From NCBI RefSeq assembly GCF_024138165.1, contig NZ_CP100000.1, positions 186,001 through 250,000 of the forward strand: a stretch of 64,000 nt of DNA. Direction: 5' to 3'. Position 1 is the stretch's first letter; every line of letters begins with the position of its first letter. Both the position numbers and the translations under genes were made by a program. Source of the stretch: Halorussus vallis (GTDB lineage Archaea; Halobacteriota; Halobacteria; Halobacteriales; Haladaptataceae). Below the pieces are notes generated by a model that had not been told where the DNA came from, did not search any database, and saw only the letters and a list, made by a program, of their open reading frames with translations. Below are positions 34,944-43,353 of the stretch, in pieces.

Positions 34944-35687
34944 ATGGAAGTCGAACTACTGCGAGCGACGGAGGACCCGGAGGAGGTCATCTGCATGGGG
35001 GCCAGGAACGACTACATGAGCGACTTCGTGGGCGAGAAGTCGTTCGAAGAGATCATGGCGTCCATCGAGGGCGACACCTTGGAGGACAAGAAGCGGACGC
35101 TCATCGGCCACCTGATGAGCCACGGCCACTTCGGCCCGTTCGAGCACGTCCAGGCGACCTTCGCGGTGAAGGGCATCAGCCGTTCCTGCATGGCCCAAAT
35201 AACGCGGCACCGACACGTCAGCTTCGACGTGCAATCGATGCGCTACGTCTCCTTCGACGACGTGGACCCCGAGAGCGTCGCCGCGGGCGAACTGGTCGTC
35301 ACGCCGCCCTCCGCGAGCGACCCCGACTGGATCGGCCGGAACCAGAAGGGAGGCGCGGTCGACGAGGGGACCGTCGAGAAGCGCGAGGAGGTGTTCCGGC
35401 GCTCCGTGAAGCGGTCGGTCGAGGACTACCAGGAACTGCTCGACCTCGGCATGCCGCCCGAGGACGCCCGGTTCGTCCTCCCCATCGGCACCGGCGTCAA
35501 CATGGTGATGTCACTCAACGCCCGGATGCTGATGCACGTCGCCGACATGCGAGCGGCCGCCGACGCCCAGTGGGAGATTCGGGAGATGACCGAGGAGATT
35601 CTGGACCTGGCGGCCGAGTGGTGTCCCGTCACATTCGACTACTACGAGGAACACATGAAGAACCGGAAGAACCGCCTCGCGCCCTGA
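34944..35687 (+). CDS. thyX: Flavin-dependent thymidylate synthase
   Basis: This 247-aa enzyme makes dTMP from dUMP with methylene-tetrahydrofolate and FAD/NADPH. The diagnostic ThyX motif is residues 88-101 (RHRHVSFDVQSMRY), matching RHRxxSxxxxSxRY. Other conserved blocks include LMSHGHFGPFEHVQATFAV at about residue 57 and MVMSLNARMLMHVADMRAA at about 190. The ATG at 34944 is preceded by a strong AT-rich TATA-like stretch (GATTTATGTAG), giving a short or absent leader. The pterin genes at 19633-21647 belong to the cofactor side of the same pathway. Confidence 0.97.
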   Translation: MEVELLRATEDPEEVICMGARNDYMSDFVGEKSFEEIMASIEGDTLEDKKRTLIGHLMSHGHFGPFEHVQATFAVKGISRSCMAQITRHRHVSFDVQSMRYVSFDDVDPESVAAGELVVTPPSASDPDWIGRNQKGGAVDEGTVEKREEVFRRSVKRSVEDYQELLDLGMPPEDARFVLPIGTGVNMVMSLNARMLMHVADMRAAADAQWEIREMTEEILDLAAEWCPVTFDYYEEHMKNRKNRLAP

Positions 35688-35808
35688 CCTGTCGACCGCC
35701 GGCTCTGACCCCGTCCGACCACGACAGAACCCGCGGAAACCCGGCGTTCGCGCGGATTATTCTCCCCCTACGGGCGTTACCCTCCGTCTAGGAACGAACT
35801 TACGCCGT

Positions 35809-35849
35809 GCGAAATCGCGGTCGGCGAGTCTCGCCGACCGCGATTTCGC
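35809..35849. repeat. Perfect 19-bp inverted repeat with a 3-nt loop
   Basis: GCGAAATCGCGGTCGGCGA (35809-35827), loop GTC, then TCGCCGACCGCGATTTCGC (35831-35849), with no mismatches. It lies 122 bp after the thyX stop and 108 bp before the next start. It is one of the two longest perfect dyads I found in the window. Confidence 0.85.
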
Positions 35850-35956
35850 TTCCGCCTCGGCCTCGAAACGAGCCACCGTTTCGCATCTGCCTGCAACGGA
35901 GACAACCGTCGGGAGCGCCGGCCGCCTTTAGCACCGCTGACGTCCTCTATTCGAGT

Positions 35957-36370
35957 ATGTCCGGAATCAGCACCTCTCCGACCGACGACACGGGTCCCTC
36001 CGCTTCCGCGCTCGACTTCGAGACGCGGTTCGACCTGCTGAGCAGTTCTATCCGCCGCCGGATCGTGGTCCTGCTCGACGAGTCCGGGACGCTCGCCCGC
36101 GAGGAGTTGACGGCGAACCTCGCGCCGAGTTCCGAGGACTCGGAAACCGACGTCGGGGCGGAGAACGAAACCGCGGGGACGCGGCGGGTACGCATCTCGC
36201 TCGAGTACAACCACCTCCCGCGATTGGCCGAGGCCGGCGTCGTCGAGTACGACGACGAAACCGTGACCGCCACGCCTCAGCTCGCGTCGCTCGCCGAGGC
36301 GCTGAAGGGCACCGCGACGGCCGGCGCGAACGCCGGCGTCGAACCGGCCGGCAAATCGGCCGACGACTGA
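35957..36370 (+). CDS. DUF7344-like winged-helix protein
   Basis: This 137-aa protein has a winged-helix core: FDLLSSSIRRRIVVLLDESG, AREELTANLAP, and VRISLEYNHLPRLAEAGVVE with YDDETVTATPQ following. The H-x-L-P-x-L-x-E-A-G-x-V-x-Y-D ending is typical of a haloarchaeal HTH family I know as DUF7344. It probably binds DNA. The upstream frame adds 50 residues that derive from the 19-bp dyad region, so I use ATG 35957, preceded by CTCTATTCG. Confidence 0.75.
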   Translation: MSGISTSPTDDTGPSASALDFETRFDLLSSSIRRRIVVLLDESGTLAREELTANLAPSSEDSETDVGAENETAGTRRVRISLEYNHLPRLAEAGVVEYDDETVTATPQLASLAEALKGTATAGANAGVEPAGKSADD

Positions 36371-36372
36371 CC

Positions 36373-36519
36373 GTGGTGTACCACTCGCTGCGGTGCGCCA
36401 AGTGCGGCGAGAAGCGGGTCGGGCGGGACACCGCCGACGGCCTCGAACCGATTCGGCGGTCGTGTCAGGACTGCGGGGAGACGGAGTTCGTTCGACCGTC
36501 GGCCGTATCCGCCGATTGA
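36373..36519 (+). CDS. Small zinc-ribbon protein (GTG start)
   Basis: This 48-aa frame begins with GTG GTG right after the previous stop (2-nt gap) and encodes two CxxC pairs: SLRCAKCGEKRVG and RRSCQDCGETEFV, spaced 22 residues apart. That is a complete zinc ribbon. Coupling to the winged-helix gene is likely. It is too short to be listed by usual gene callers and has no ATG, so the start is uncertain (36373 or 36376). Confidence 0.6.
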   Translation: MVYHSLRCAKCGEKRVGRDTADGLEPIRRSCQDCGETEFVRPSAVSAD

Positions 36520-36687
36520 GCGCCGCCTGACGTGTCTATCGCCGTATCTGTCGGTTTCGAAAAGCACAAAGTACTCAAGGCGGCCGCCGAGCGAAAGCAG
36601 TATGGTCCCGGCCGACGCTCGTGCTTCGACTCCTCACTCGTCCCGAACGCCTCGAACCGCTCGACTCCGCCGACGGAGGACGTCACC

Positions 36688-36906
36688 GTGAACTTCGACC
36701 GCGGGATGCTCCACCAGTTGGGCGGGGTGACCGGCCTCGGATGGACGACGTCGATGCTGGGCTACGCGAGCGCGGTGCTCGGCGTCGGCGGCGGCTACCT
36801 CGCGCGGTTCTCGACCGACCCCCAGTCGTTCCTCTACGCCGGCGGCGTCCTCTTTCTGGCGACGCTGGGCCTCGACAGACTCGCCCGGTCGGCGTCGGAC
36901 GACTGA
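36688..36906 (+). CDS. Small two-helix membrane protein
   Basis: The frame 36532-36906 is open, but only its last 72 residues look like a protein: NFDRGMLHQLGGVTGLGWTT, then two hydrophobic helices (MLGYASAVLGVGGGYLA and FLYAGGVLFLATLGL). I place the start at GTG 36688; ATG 36706 is also possible. Function unknown. Confidence 0.5.
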   Translation: MNFDRGMLHQLGGVTGLGWTTSMLGYASAVLGVGGGYLARFSTDPQSFLYAGGVLFLATLGLDRLARSASDD

Positions 36907-36954
36907 CCGCCGGACACTGAAAGTTTAACTGTGTCGCCCGCGGCATTCGACGTA

Positions 36955-37668
36955 GTGCCGACTGCATCAGGCGACTTCGAAACCGACTCGGTCGTCGAGG
37001 TCGAATTTCAGGTCGAAGACCGGCGCTACCCGCTGGTTTCGATTCCCGCTCGCGCGGGATGCCGGACGCAGGTCGAGCAGATAGTTCCCCAGAGCGACGA
37101 CACCTACACGATATTCCACCGCTTCACCGGCGCCGACCCCGAGCGCGTCCGCTCGCTGGTGAACGAGTACGACGGCCTCCACGCCGAGTTGCTCGCGACC
37201 GACGACGACGGCGGGACCGCGAAAGTCCACGTCTCGAACCCGCGGGACCACTTCGTGGTGACGCTCACCGACGCGGGCGCCATCCCGCGCCACCTCTGGA
37301 GCGAGGACGGAACCGCACACATCACCGCGGAGGTTCCGGGGACGTACTCGGTCGGGGCCGTCGTCGCGCGGTTCCACGAAACTCACCCGTCGGCCACGGT
37401 CGCCGCGAAGCGACAGCGCGACCACGAGGTGCCGCTGTTCACCCGCCGCGAGTTCCAGGACGCCATCGAGGCCCTGCTCACGTGCCGCCAGCGCGAGGTG
37501 CTCGCGACGGCGTACACCGCGGGCTACTACGCCTCGCCGCGCGAGGCCACCGGCGAGCAGGTCGCGGCCGACCTCGACATCTCGCCCGCGACGTTCTCTC
37601 AGCACCTCCGCCGGGCGGAGTACAAGATCCTCTCGGTCCTGTTCGACGACCGACTCCTGGACCCGTAG
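36955..37668 (+). CDS. HTH-10 transcriptional regulator (bacterio-opsin activator type)
   Basis: The C-terminal 60 residues are an HTH-10 domain: LLTCRQREVLATAYTAGYYA, GEQVAADLDISPATFSQHLR, RAEYKILSVL. The N-terminal 170 residues form a beta-rich sensor-like module seen in haloarchaeal Bat relatives (VVEVEFQVEDRRYPLVSIPA, YTIFHRFTGADPERVRSLV). I prefer GTG 36955 (237 aa) because TTTAAC at 36924-36929 is a TATA-like box about 27 bp before it, giving a leaderless mRNA; the earlier GTG at 36931 would lie upstream of that transcription start. Confidence 0.85.
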   Translation: MPTASGDFETDSVVEVEFQVEDRRYPLVSIPARAGCRTQVEQIVPQSDDTYTIFHRFTGADPERVRSLVNEYDGLHAELLATDDDGGTAKVHVSNPRDHFVVTLTDAGAIPRHLWSEDGTAHITAEVPGTYSVGAVVARFHETHPSATVAAKRQRDHEVPLFTRREFQDAIEALLTCRQREVLATAYTAGYYASPREATGEQVAADLDISPATFSQHLRRAEYKILSVLFDDRLLDP

Positions 37669-37678
37669 CGGCGTCGGC

Positions 37679-38164
37679 TCACTCGTCGACCAGTTCTTCG
37701 ACGAGCGTCTCTAAACTGTAACTCTCCAGCGGTCGGACCGCGTCCCGGAGCGTCGAGATGACGAACGTCGAGTTGGTGCGCTCGACCTCGTCGATGGCCT
37801 CGAACTCGCTGATGAGTCGCTCGACCGCGTCGCTATCGGGGAGTCGCGCGACGACGATGAAGTCGGTTTCGCCCATCGTGAAGTGCGCCTGGGTGACCCC
37901 CTCGATGTCCAGCAGTTTCTCGCCGAAGTCCTCGTAGGACCCGCTGTAGTCGACGAGGACCTCGACCAGCACCGTGACGCCCAGGCCCGCCTTCTCCAGG
38001 TCGACGTCGTAGAGGTCGTTCTCGATGATGCCCTCCTCGCGGAGGTTGTTGAGTCGGTAGTGGATGGTCGAAACCGGGATGCCGGTTTCCTCGCTCAGTT
38101 TCTCGGGGCTCCCGGTCGCGAGGTCCGAGATGGCCTTCAGGATGGTCACGTCGCGCTCGTCCAT
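37679..38164 (-). CDS. Lrp/AsnC-family transcriptional regulator
   Basis: This 161-aa protein has an N-terminal wHTH (DVTILKAISDLATGSPEKLS, GIPVSTIHYRLNNLREEGII) and a C-terminal ligand-binding RAM domain (TVLVEVLVDYSGSYEDFGEK, VARLPDSDAVERLI). Such regulators commonly sense amino acids and act as dimers or octamers. It is divergent from the EamA exporter gene, with 287 bp between starts; local Lrp genes often control an adjacent exporter, so control of 38452-39435 is a reasonable guess. Confidence 0.93.
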   Translation of the reverse strand: MDERDVTILKAISDLATGSPEKLSEETGIPVSTIHYRLNNLREEGIIENDLYDVDLEKAGLGVTVLVEVLVDYSGSYEDFGEKLLDIEGVTQAHFTMGETDFIVVARLPDSDAVERLISEFEAIDEVERTNSTFVISTLRDAVRPLESYSLETLVEELVDE

Positions 38165-38451
38165 TTCCGCGTACGTTCGGCGGTCGCACTAATTAATCTC
38201 GGTGACTGGCGCGTCGCCAGGCGACGCTGGCCTCGCCGACCGACCCCGCGTCGACCGACGCGGGCGTGGAGGACCACTCGCGGCACCGGTTCCGACCGCC
38301 GCCGGACTCTCGTTCGGACTTCATCCGGACACGTCTCGTGACAAACAGACACAAACGGGAAATTGGGAAAATCCTGCAACCATTTCCACTCAACACCGAG
38401 TAGTTAGAGAAACCTTTAACACACCGTCGGCCACTCGTTTGAAACAGAATC

Positions 38452-39435
38452 ATGATTCCGTCTCTAATCCGGAGTTATCTCTCACGGACTTCGGTACTGT
38501 TCGTTCTATTAGCAACGTTCTGGGGTGGGTCGTTCGTCGCCATCGAAGTCGGCCTCCACCACTTCCCACCGCTGTACTTCGCGGGGATACGCTACGCGGT
38601 CGCCGGCGCGGTGGTGCTCGGCTACGCCGCGGTCACGACCGACCGGTGGCGACCGGCCCACCGCGAAGACTGGCTCTCGGTGACCGTCGTCGGCGCGCTC
38701 ATCATCGCGGCGTACCACGGCCTCCTCTACGTCGGCGAACTGCACGTCTCGGGCACCGTCGCCGCAGTCGTCGTCAGCCTCTCGCCGGTGTTGACCGCGG
38801 CGTTCGCGGCGGCGCTGCTCGACGAACGACTCACGCTCGTGAAGGTCGCCGGGTTCGGCCTCGGCGTCGCGGGCGTCGCGGTGGTGGCGGGCTTCTCGCC
38901 GTCCAACCTGCTCGCGACCGACGCCGTCGGCGTCGGCCTCGTCTTCCTCGGCGGCGCGTGCTTCGCGCTCGGCGCGGTCCTGATTCGGCCGCTCCGGACC
39001 GACTTCTCGCTGGCCGCGATGGAAGGGTGGGGGATGGTCGGCGGCGCCGCCGCGCTGCTGGTCGGGGGCGCGTTCCGCGGCGAGTCGCTGGCGGCCATCG
39101 ACCCGACGCCGACCGCGCTGGCGTCGCTGGCTTACCTCACGCTGGTTTCGGGCGTCGTGGCGTTCCTCGTCTACTTCGCGCTGTTGGACCGCGTGGGCGC
39201 GACCCAGATCAACCTCGTCGGCTACGCCGAACCCGTGGTGGCGACCCTGGTCAGTTGGGCCCTGCTGGGGCAGTTCGTCGGCGCACGGACCGCCGCGGGC
39301 TTCCTCGTCATCTTCGCCGGGTTCGCGCTGGTCGAGGGCGACGCGCTCGCCGGCCTCGTCCGGTCGGCGCTCCCAATCGGCGACGCCGAGGACTCCGCGG
39401 CGTGGTCGGGCGACGCCGGGCCGGCCGACGACTGA
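38452..39435 (+). CDS. EamA/DMT-family transporter
   Basis: This 327-aa protein has ten helices in two EamA repeats: FVLLATFWGGSFVAIEVGLH opens the first, and LVFLGGACFALGAVLIRPL opens the second, with the end LVGYAEPVVATLVSWALLGQ typical of the family. Members export amino acids or metabolites. The C-terminal 30 residues are acidic. The upstream sequence has GAAACCTTTAACAC (38411-38424), a TATA-like element. Confidence 0.93.
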   Translation: MIPSLIRSYLSRTSVLFVLLATFWGGSFVAIEVGLHHFPPLYFAGIRYAVAGAVVLGYAAVTTDRWRPAHREDWLSVTVVGALIIAAYHGLLYVGELHVSGTVAAVVVSLSPVLTAAFAAALLDERLTLVKVAGFGLGVAGVAVVAGFSPSNLLATDAVGVGLVFLGGACFALGAVLIRPLRTDFSLAAMEGWGMVGGAAALLVGGAFRGESLAAIDPTPTALASLAYLTLVSGVVAFLVYFALLDRVGATQINLVGYAEPVVATLVSWALLGQFVGARTAAGFLVIFAGFALVEGDALAGLVRSALPIGDAEDSAAWSGDAGPADD

Positions 39436-39567
39436 CGGCGAACCGTCTCTTCTCTTCGGCTCCGTCGAAACCTTCGGGCCTGACAGTAGCCGATTTTCGC
39501 TTCACCCGCGTTTCCGAGGCACGTAAATTTATAATCACGTTCACCCTCGTCGAAGACGAGAGCATCG

Positions 39568-40326
39568 ATGGCGAGAGACCGATTTCACATCTGGGACTCC
39601 GAGTGCGATACGTCGTTCGACGACGACTTCTCGGACTTCCTCCACCTCCTCAACGAACTGAAAGCCATCGGCTGTAACATCCTGGTGGTCGGCGAGGCGC
39701 CCCGGTGCGTGTTCACGCGCGCGAGCGCCCACCTCCTCGGCGGGCCGGAGACGGTCCGCCACCACCTCCTGGCCGTGACCGACGTGGCCGCCCGGAGCGT
39801 CGCCGACCGACTCCCCGACCCCGAGTCGACGCCGCGACCGCTCGGCGAGACGACCCACGTCGTCAACTACGCCGCCTCGGTCCGGTCGGTCACGTCACCG
39901 ACCGACCCCGCGACCCCGCCGGAGGTCGCGGGCGTCCCCGAGACGCGAATCGAGGAGTCGGACCTCGAACGCCTCGAAGCGACGCTCGTCGAGTCGATAG
40001 ACGAGTTTACCGCCCGCGCGGTGAGTCCCCGCTCGGCGGAACTCCGGGTGGCCGTCGACTCGCTCGAACCGCTGGTGGCCCGACACGGCGAGGCGGCGGT
40101 CGGGCGTCTCCTCCGAGCGGTCGGCGCGTCGGTCTGCGAGGCGAACGCGATGGCCCACTACGTCCTCCCCGAACCGTACGACAGCGAAACCGTCCGAGCG
40201 CTGGCCGAGGAGGTCGACGCCGTCGCCGAACTCCGCGCGGTCGACCCCGCCGAGTACGGCCACGACGCCCAAGAGCGGTGGCACGTCCCGGGTCGAGACC
40301 TCACGATGGACTGGACGCCGCTCTGA
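39568..40326 (+). CDS. DUF7504-like protein, degenerate P-loop; partner of the CHAT protein
   Basis: This 252-aa soluble protein begins with a Rossmann-like strand and loop, IGCNILVVGEAPRCVFTRAS, then AHLLGGPETVRHHLLAVTD. This resembles a RecA/KaiC-like nucleotide fold in which the Lys of the P-loop is missing, a pattern I associate with DUF7504 proteins of haloarchaea (name from memory). The second half is helical. A 110-bp gap on the same strand leads to the CHAT gene, so they are likely one transcript. ATP binding is doubtful; a protein-protein or redox-sensing role is possible but not shown. Confidence 0.6.
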   Translation: MARDRFHIWDSECDTSFDDDFSDFLHLLNELKAIGCNILVVGEAPRCVFTRASAHLLGGPETVRHHLLAVTDVAARSVADRLPDPESTPRPLGETTHVVNYAASVRSVTSPTDPATPPEVAGVPETRIEESDLERLEATLVESIDEFTARAVSPRSAELRVAVDSLEPLVARHGEAAVGRLLRAVGASVCEANAMAHYVLPEPYDSETVRALAEEVDAVAELRAVDPAEYGHDAQERWHVPGRDLTMDWTPL

Positions 40327-40436
40327 AACCTGGACAGAGTTATGTTCCGGAAGAGACAACCCGACGGACGAACCGTGCGAGGAATCCGCGACCGACCCTC
40401 GTCGGCGACGACTCTGTCGACCGGCGGCGTGACACC

Positions 40437-42611
40437 ATGAACCCCGCGTTCCGTCCGCTGCCGGACGACTCCGGCCTCGAAGTGGTCGACCCCATCGAGA
40501 CTCGACGAGTCGCGATGGTCACCGACGACCCCGTGACGCCGACGCCGACGTCCGCCGAGGCGTTCCCGGCGCCGGTCGACGCCGCCTGTCGAATCAGCAC
40601 CGACGGGTTCGCGATCTCCGGCGGCATCCGGGTCGACGTTCGCAGGCCCGACTTCGCACACCGGGACACCCTCATCTCGTGCGGAACTCGGACGTTCCCG
40701 GCGGCCGAGCACGTCGTCGAACTCCACCTGCCCGTCAAAGTGTACCTGCGGGTCGACGGTCGGCTGACGGTGGAGTCGAGGACGAGCTCGGTTCGGTTAG
40801 ACTTCGGGGCGCCGACCGACGTGCGGGTCGGCGCCCGGTCGTACCACAGTTCGCCCGCCGGAACCGTCACGGTCCCCGACGACCCGGAGGCGGTCATGCG
40901 GGCGGTTTCGACGTTCTCCTCGGCACTGAAGACCACCTCGCCGGAGCGGTCGTGGGCGACGTTGCGGGGCCATCCGCCCAGGGTCGAGCGGGGGGACTCC
41001 CTCCGCGTTCCGGACGGCCTCGAACCGCCCGAAACCGGCGTCACGATTCGCGTGCCGCCGGACTACGGCTCGATTTACGCGGTGACGCCGCTGTCGTACT
41101 ACCTCGGCGCGGCGGTCCGTCCGGGCGAAACGGCGGCCGTGACCGCCGACGCCGGCGTCGAGTTCCGTCTCGGCGACGACCCGACCGAGGTGGCCGACGC
41201 CGCGAGACGACTCCTCGAACGCGCGTTCGTCCTCGACTGCGTGACGCGAACCGAAGGACTGTACCCTGACAACTTCCACGAGCGCGAGGTGCTCGAACGG
41301 TACGTCGACCTCGACTTCGCGGCGCTGTACGACGCGTCGCTCGCCGAGCGACTCGCCGCGTACCTGTCGGTGCCCGACGAGGCGGTCGACGCCGTCAGGC
41401 CGACGTGGCACCGGGTCACCTACGTCCGGCCCGACCCGCAGGCGGTCGAACTCCTCCCCTACGCCGTCGACGCCCTCTCGCACGTCCTGGTGAAAGACAC
41501 GAGCGAGACGACGTGGTCGGCCACGGAGAGCCAGGTTCGCACCGAGAACCTCCTCGGCGAATTCAAGCGCGACCCCGAATCGGTCGACGACGGAGACGCC
41601 GACTCGAACGGGGCGTCGATTCGGTTGAAGTCGGGCGCCGAATCGTCGGAGCGGGGGACCCGCGACGACGCCGCGTTCGTCCCGCTCCCCGACGAGGACG
41701 CGCTGGTCGGCGCGTGGATCGGCGACGAGACGCCGCTGAACGGCGCGAAACTGCTTCCGGCCGCGTTCGAGCGCGACGCGACGCCCTCGACCGACGGCGT
41801 CGTCGACATCGCGGTGGTCTGCAACGACACCGAGATGCGCGAAGAGTGGGCGGCCGTCACGGAGATATACCAGAGCCGCGACGACGTCCGGGTGAACGTG
41901 GACTGCGAGTTCGACGTCTCGCGCGACCGCCTGCGCGACGTCCTCGGTCGGGAAACCGACCTCCTCCACTTCGTCGGGCACATCGACGGTCGGGGGCTGA
42001 AGTGCGACGACGGCGTGCTCGACGCCGAGACGCTGGACGACGTCGGCGCGACGACCGTCCTGTTGAACGGCTGTCGCTCGCACGACCAGGGGGTCGCGCT
42101 CGTCGAGGCCGGCACGAACGCCGCCGTCGTGAGCCTCGCCGACCTCTGGAACGCCGGCGCGGTCGAGGTCGGTGAGACGTTCGCGCGCCTCCTCCGCTTC
42201 GGCTTCGACGTGGGGAGCGCGATGGCGGTCGTCCGCGAGTACACGTCGCTCGGCCGCGACTACGTGGTCGTCGGCGACCCCGGCGTCATGGTCGCCCAGT
42301 CCCGGTCCGGCGTCGTCACCGTCGTTCACCTGCTCGACGCTTCGGACTGCGGTGGCGAGTCGTGGGACGGCACGTCGTTGGAGGGCGAGGTGACCATCGA
42401 GTTGTGCGCCTACCCGACGAGCCAAATGGGACTCGGCGGGACCAGCCGCCCGAACGTGCCGGAGGCCACCGCCCAGCACCTCAGCGTCGGGCGGTGCGGT
42501 CGGACCACCACGACCGCGGCGTCGCTCCGCGAGGCGGTCGCCGACGACCCGACGCCGATGGTCGTCGACGGCGAGTTGGTGTGGAGCGACGAGTGGTTCG
42601 CCGACGGGTGA
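40437..42611 (+). CDS. CHAT-domain (caspase-like protease) protein
   Basis: This 724-aa protein has a C-terminal CHAT peptidase fold. VDIAVVCNDTEMREE starts the sheet (about residue 456), TDLLHFVGHIDGRGLKCDD gives the catalytic His (H515 in GHID), and TTVLLNGCRSHDQGVAL gives the catalytic Cys (C546 in NGCRSH). YVVVGDPGVMVAQ closes the fold near residue 610. The first 430 residues form an unrecognised, largely beta module with an acidic linker near 375-410, and 100 residues follow the CHAT part. CHAT proteases often act in signalling or antiviral suicide systems after activation by a sensor. The DUF7504-like gene upstream would be the natural partner. No signal peptide is visible; it acts in the cytoplasm. 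Confidence 0.8.
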   Translation: MNPAFRPLPDDSGLEVVDPIETRRVAMVTDDPVTPTPTSAEAFPAPVDAACRISTDGFAISGGIRVDVRRPDFAHRDTLISCGTRTFPAAEHVVELHLPVKVYLRVDGRLTVESRTSSVRLDFGAPTDVRVGARSYHSSPAGTVTVPDDPEAVMRAVSTFSSALKTTSPERSWATLRGHPPRVERGDSLRVPDGLEPPETGVTIRVPPDYGSIYAVTPLSYYLGAAVRPGETAAVTADAGVEFRLGDDPTEVADAARRLLERAFVLDCVTRTEGLYPDNFHEREVLERYVDLDFAALYDASLAERLAAYLSVPDEAVDAVRPTWHRVTYVRPDPQAVELLPYAVDALSHVLVKDTSETTWSATESQVRTENLLGEFKRDPESVDDGDADSNGASIRLKSGAESSERGTRDDAAFVPLPDEDALVGAWIGDETPLNGAKLLPAAFERDATPSTDGVVDIAVVCNDTEMREEWAAVTEIYQSRDDVRVNVDCEFDVSRDRLRDVLGRETDLLHFVGHIDGRGLKCDDGVLDAETLDDVGATTVLLNGCRSHDQGVALVEAGTNAAVVSLADLWNAGAVEVGETFARLLRFGFDVGSAMAVVREYTSLGRDYVVVGDPGVMVAQSRSGVVTVVHLLDASDCGGESWDGTSLEGEVTIELCAYPTSQMGLGGTSRPNVPEATAQHLSVGRCGRTTTTAASLREAVADDPTPMVVDGELVWSDEWFADG

Positions 42612-42612
42612 C

Positions 42613-43353
42613 TCAGAAGCCGCTGAACTTGTCGCGCCGGTAGATGTCGAGTTCGCTCACGGTCGAGTTCGTCTGGCGGGCCGCGAACGCGACCGCATCG
42701 GCGACCTCCTCGGGTTCGGTGACTTCGCCCTCCTCGAACCGCTCGGCGAAGGACTCGCCGTCGGCCGACCCGAACTCGCTCCGGACCTCGCTGGGGTTGA
42801 CGACGGTGACCGCCACGCCGTCGGACCCGACGTTGCCCTCGACGCTGTGGGCGAACCCCCGGAGCCACCACTTGGTGGCGGCGTAGACCGGGTTGAACGG
42901 TCGGGGGAACTTCCCGGCGAAGCTTCCGACGAAGACGAGGTTGCCCTCGGCTTCTCGGAGGTGCGGGAGGGCGGCCCGGGTCGCGTAGAAGACGCCGTCG
43001 ACGTTCGTCTCCATCATCGTCCGGTACTGCTCGGTCGACAGTCCTTCGACCGACTCGCCGCGGGCGAGTCCCGCGTTGTTGACCAGCGCGTCCAGGCCGC
43101 CGAATTCCGAGACGACCGCGTCGACGGCCTCCTCGACCGAGTCTTCGTCGCGCACGTTCGTCGGGACGACCAGCGTCTCGGCGTCCCACTCGCTCTCGAC
43201 CTTCGTCGCCACGTCGTTCAACACCTTCTCGCGCCGGGCCGCGAGCGCGACGGCCGCGCCGTCGCGCGCCAGCGCGTGTGCGGTGGCCTCGCCGATACCC
43301 GAACTCGCGCCCGTGACGAGCGCGACCTTCCCGTCGAGCGGAGTGTCTTCCAT
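42613..43353 (-). CDS. Short-chain dehydrogenase/reductase
   Basis: This 246-aa classical SDR has GASSGIGEATAHALARDG (cofactor loop), a NNAGLARGE motif, catalytic Ser in LVFVGSFAGKF and the catalytic YxxxK in PVYAATKWWLRGF. The basic ARREK after strand 2 favours NADP(H). The substrate is unknown. It ends 1 bp after the CHAT gene stop, tail to tail. Confidence 0.93.
   Translation of the reverse strand: MEDTPLDGKVALVTGASSGIGEATAHALARDGAAVALAARREKVLNDVATKVESEWDAETLVVPTNVRDEDSVEEAVDAVVSEFGGLDALVNNAGLARGESVEGLSTEQYRTMMETNVDGVFYATRAALPHLREAEGNLVFVGSFAGKFPRPFNPVYAATKWWLRGFAHSVEGNVGSDGVAVTVVNPSEVRSEFGSADGESFAERFEEGEVTEPEEVADAVAFAARQTNSTVSELDIYRRDKFSGF

Noticed and set aside
40797-42479. 560-codon open frame on the minus strand
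   Set aside because: Antisense of the CHAT gene; composition is typical of shadow frames.
39705-42611. 968-codon version of the CHAT gene
   Set aside because: The first 244 codons overlap the DUF7504-like gene in another frame and are Arg-rich; the start at 40437 is used.
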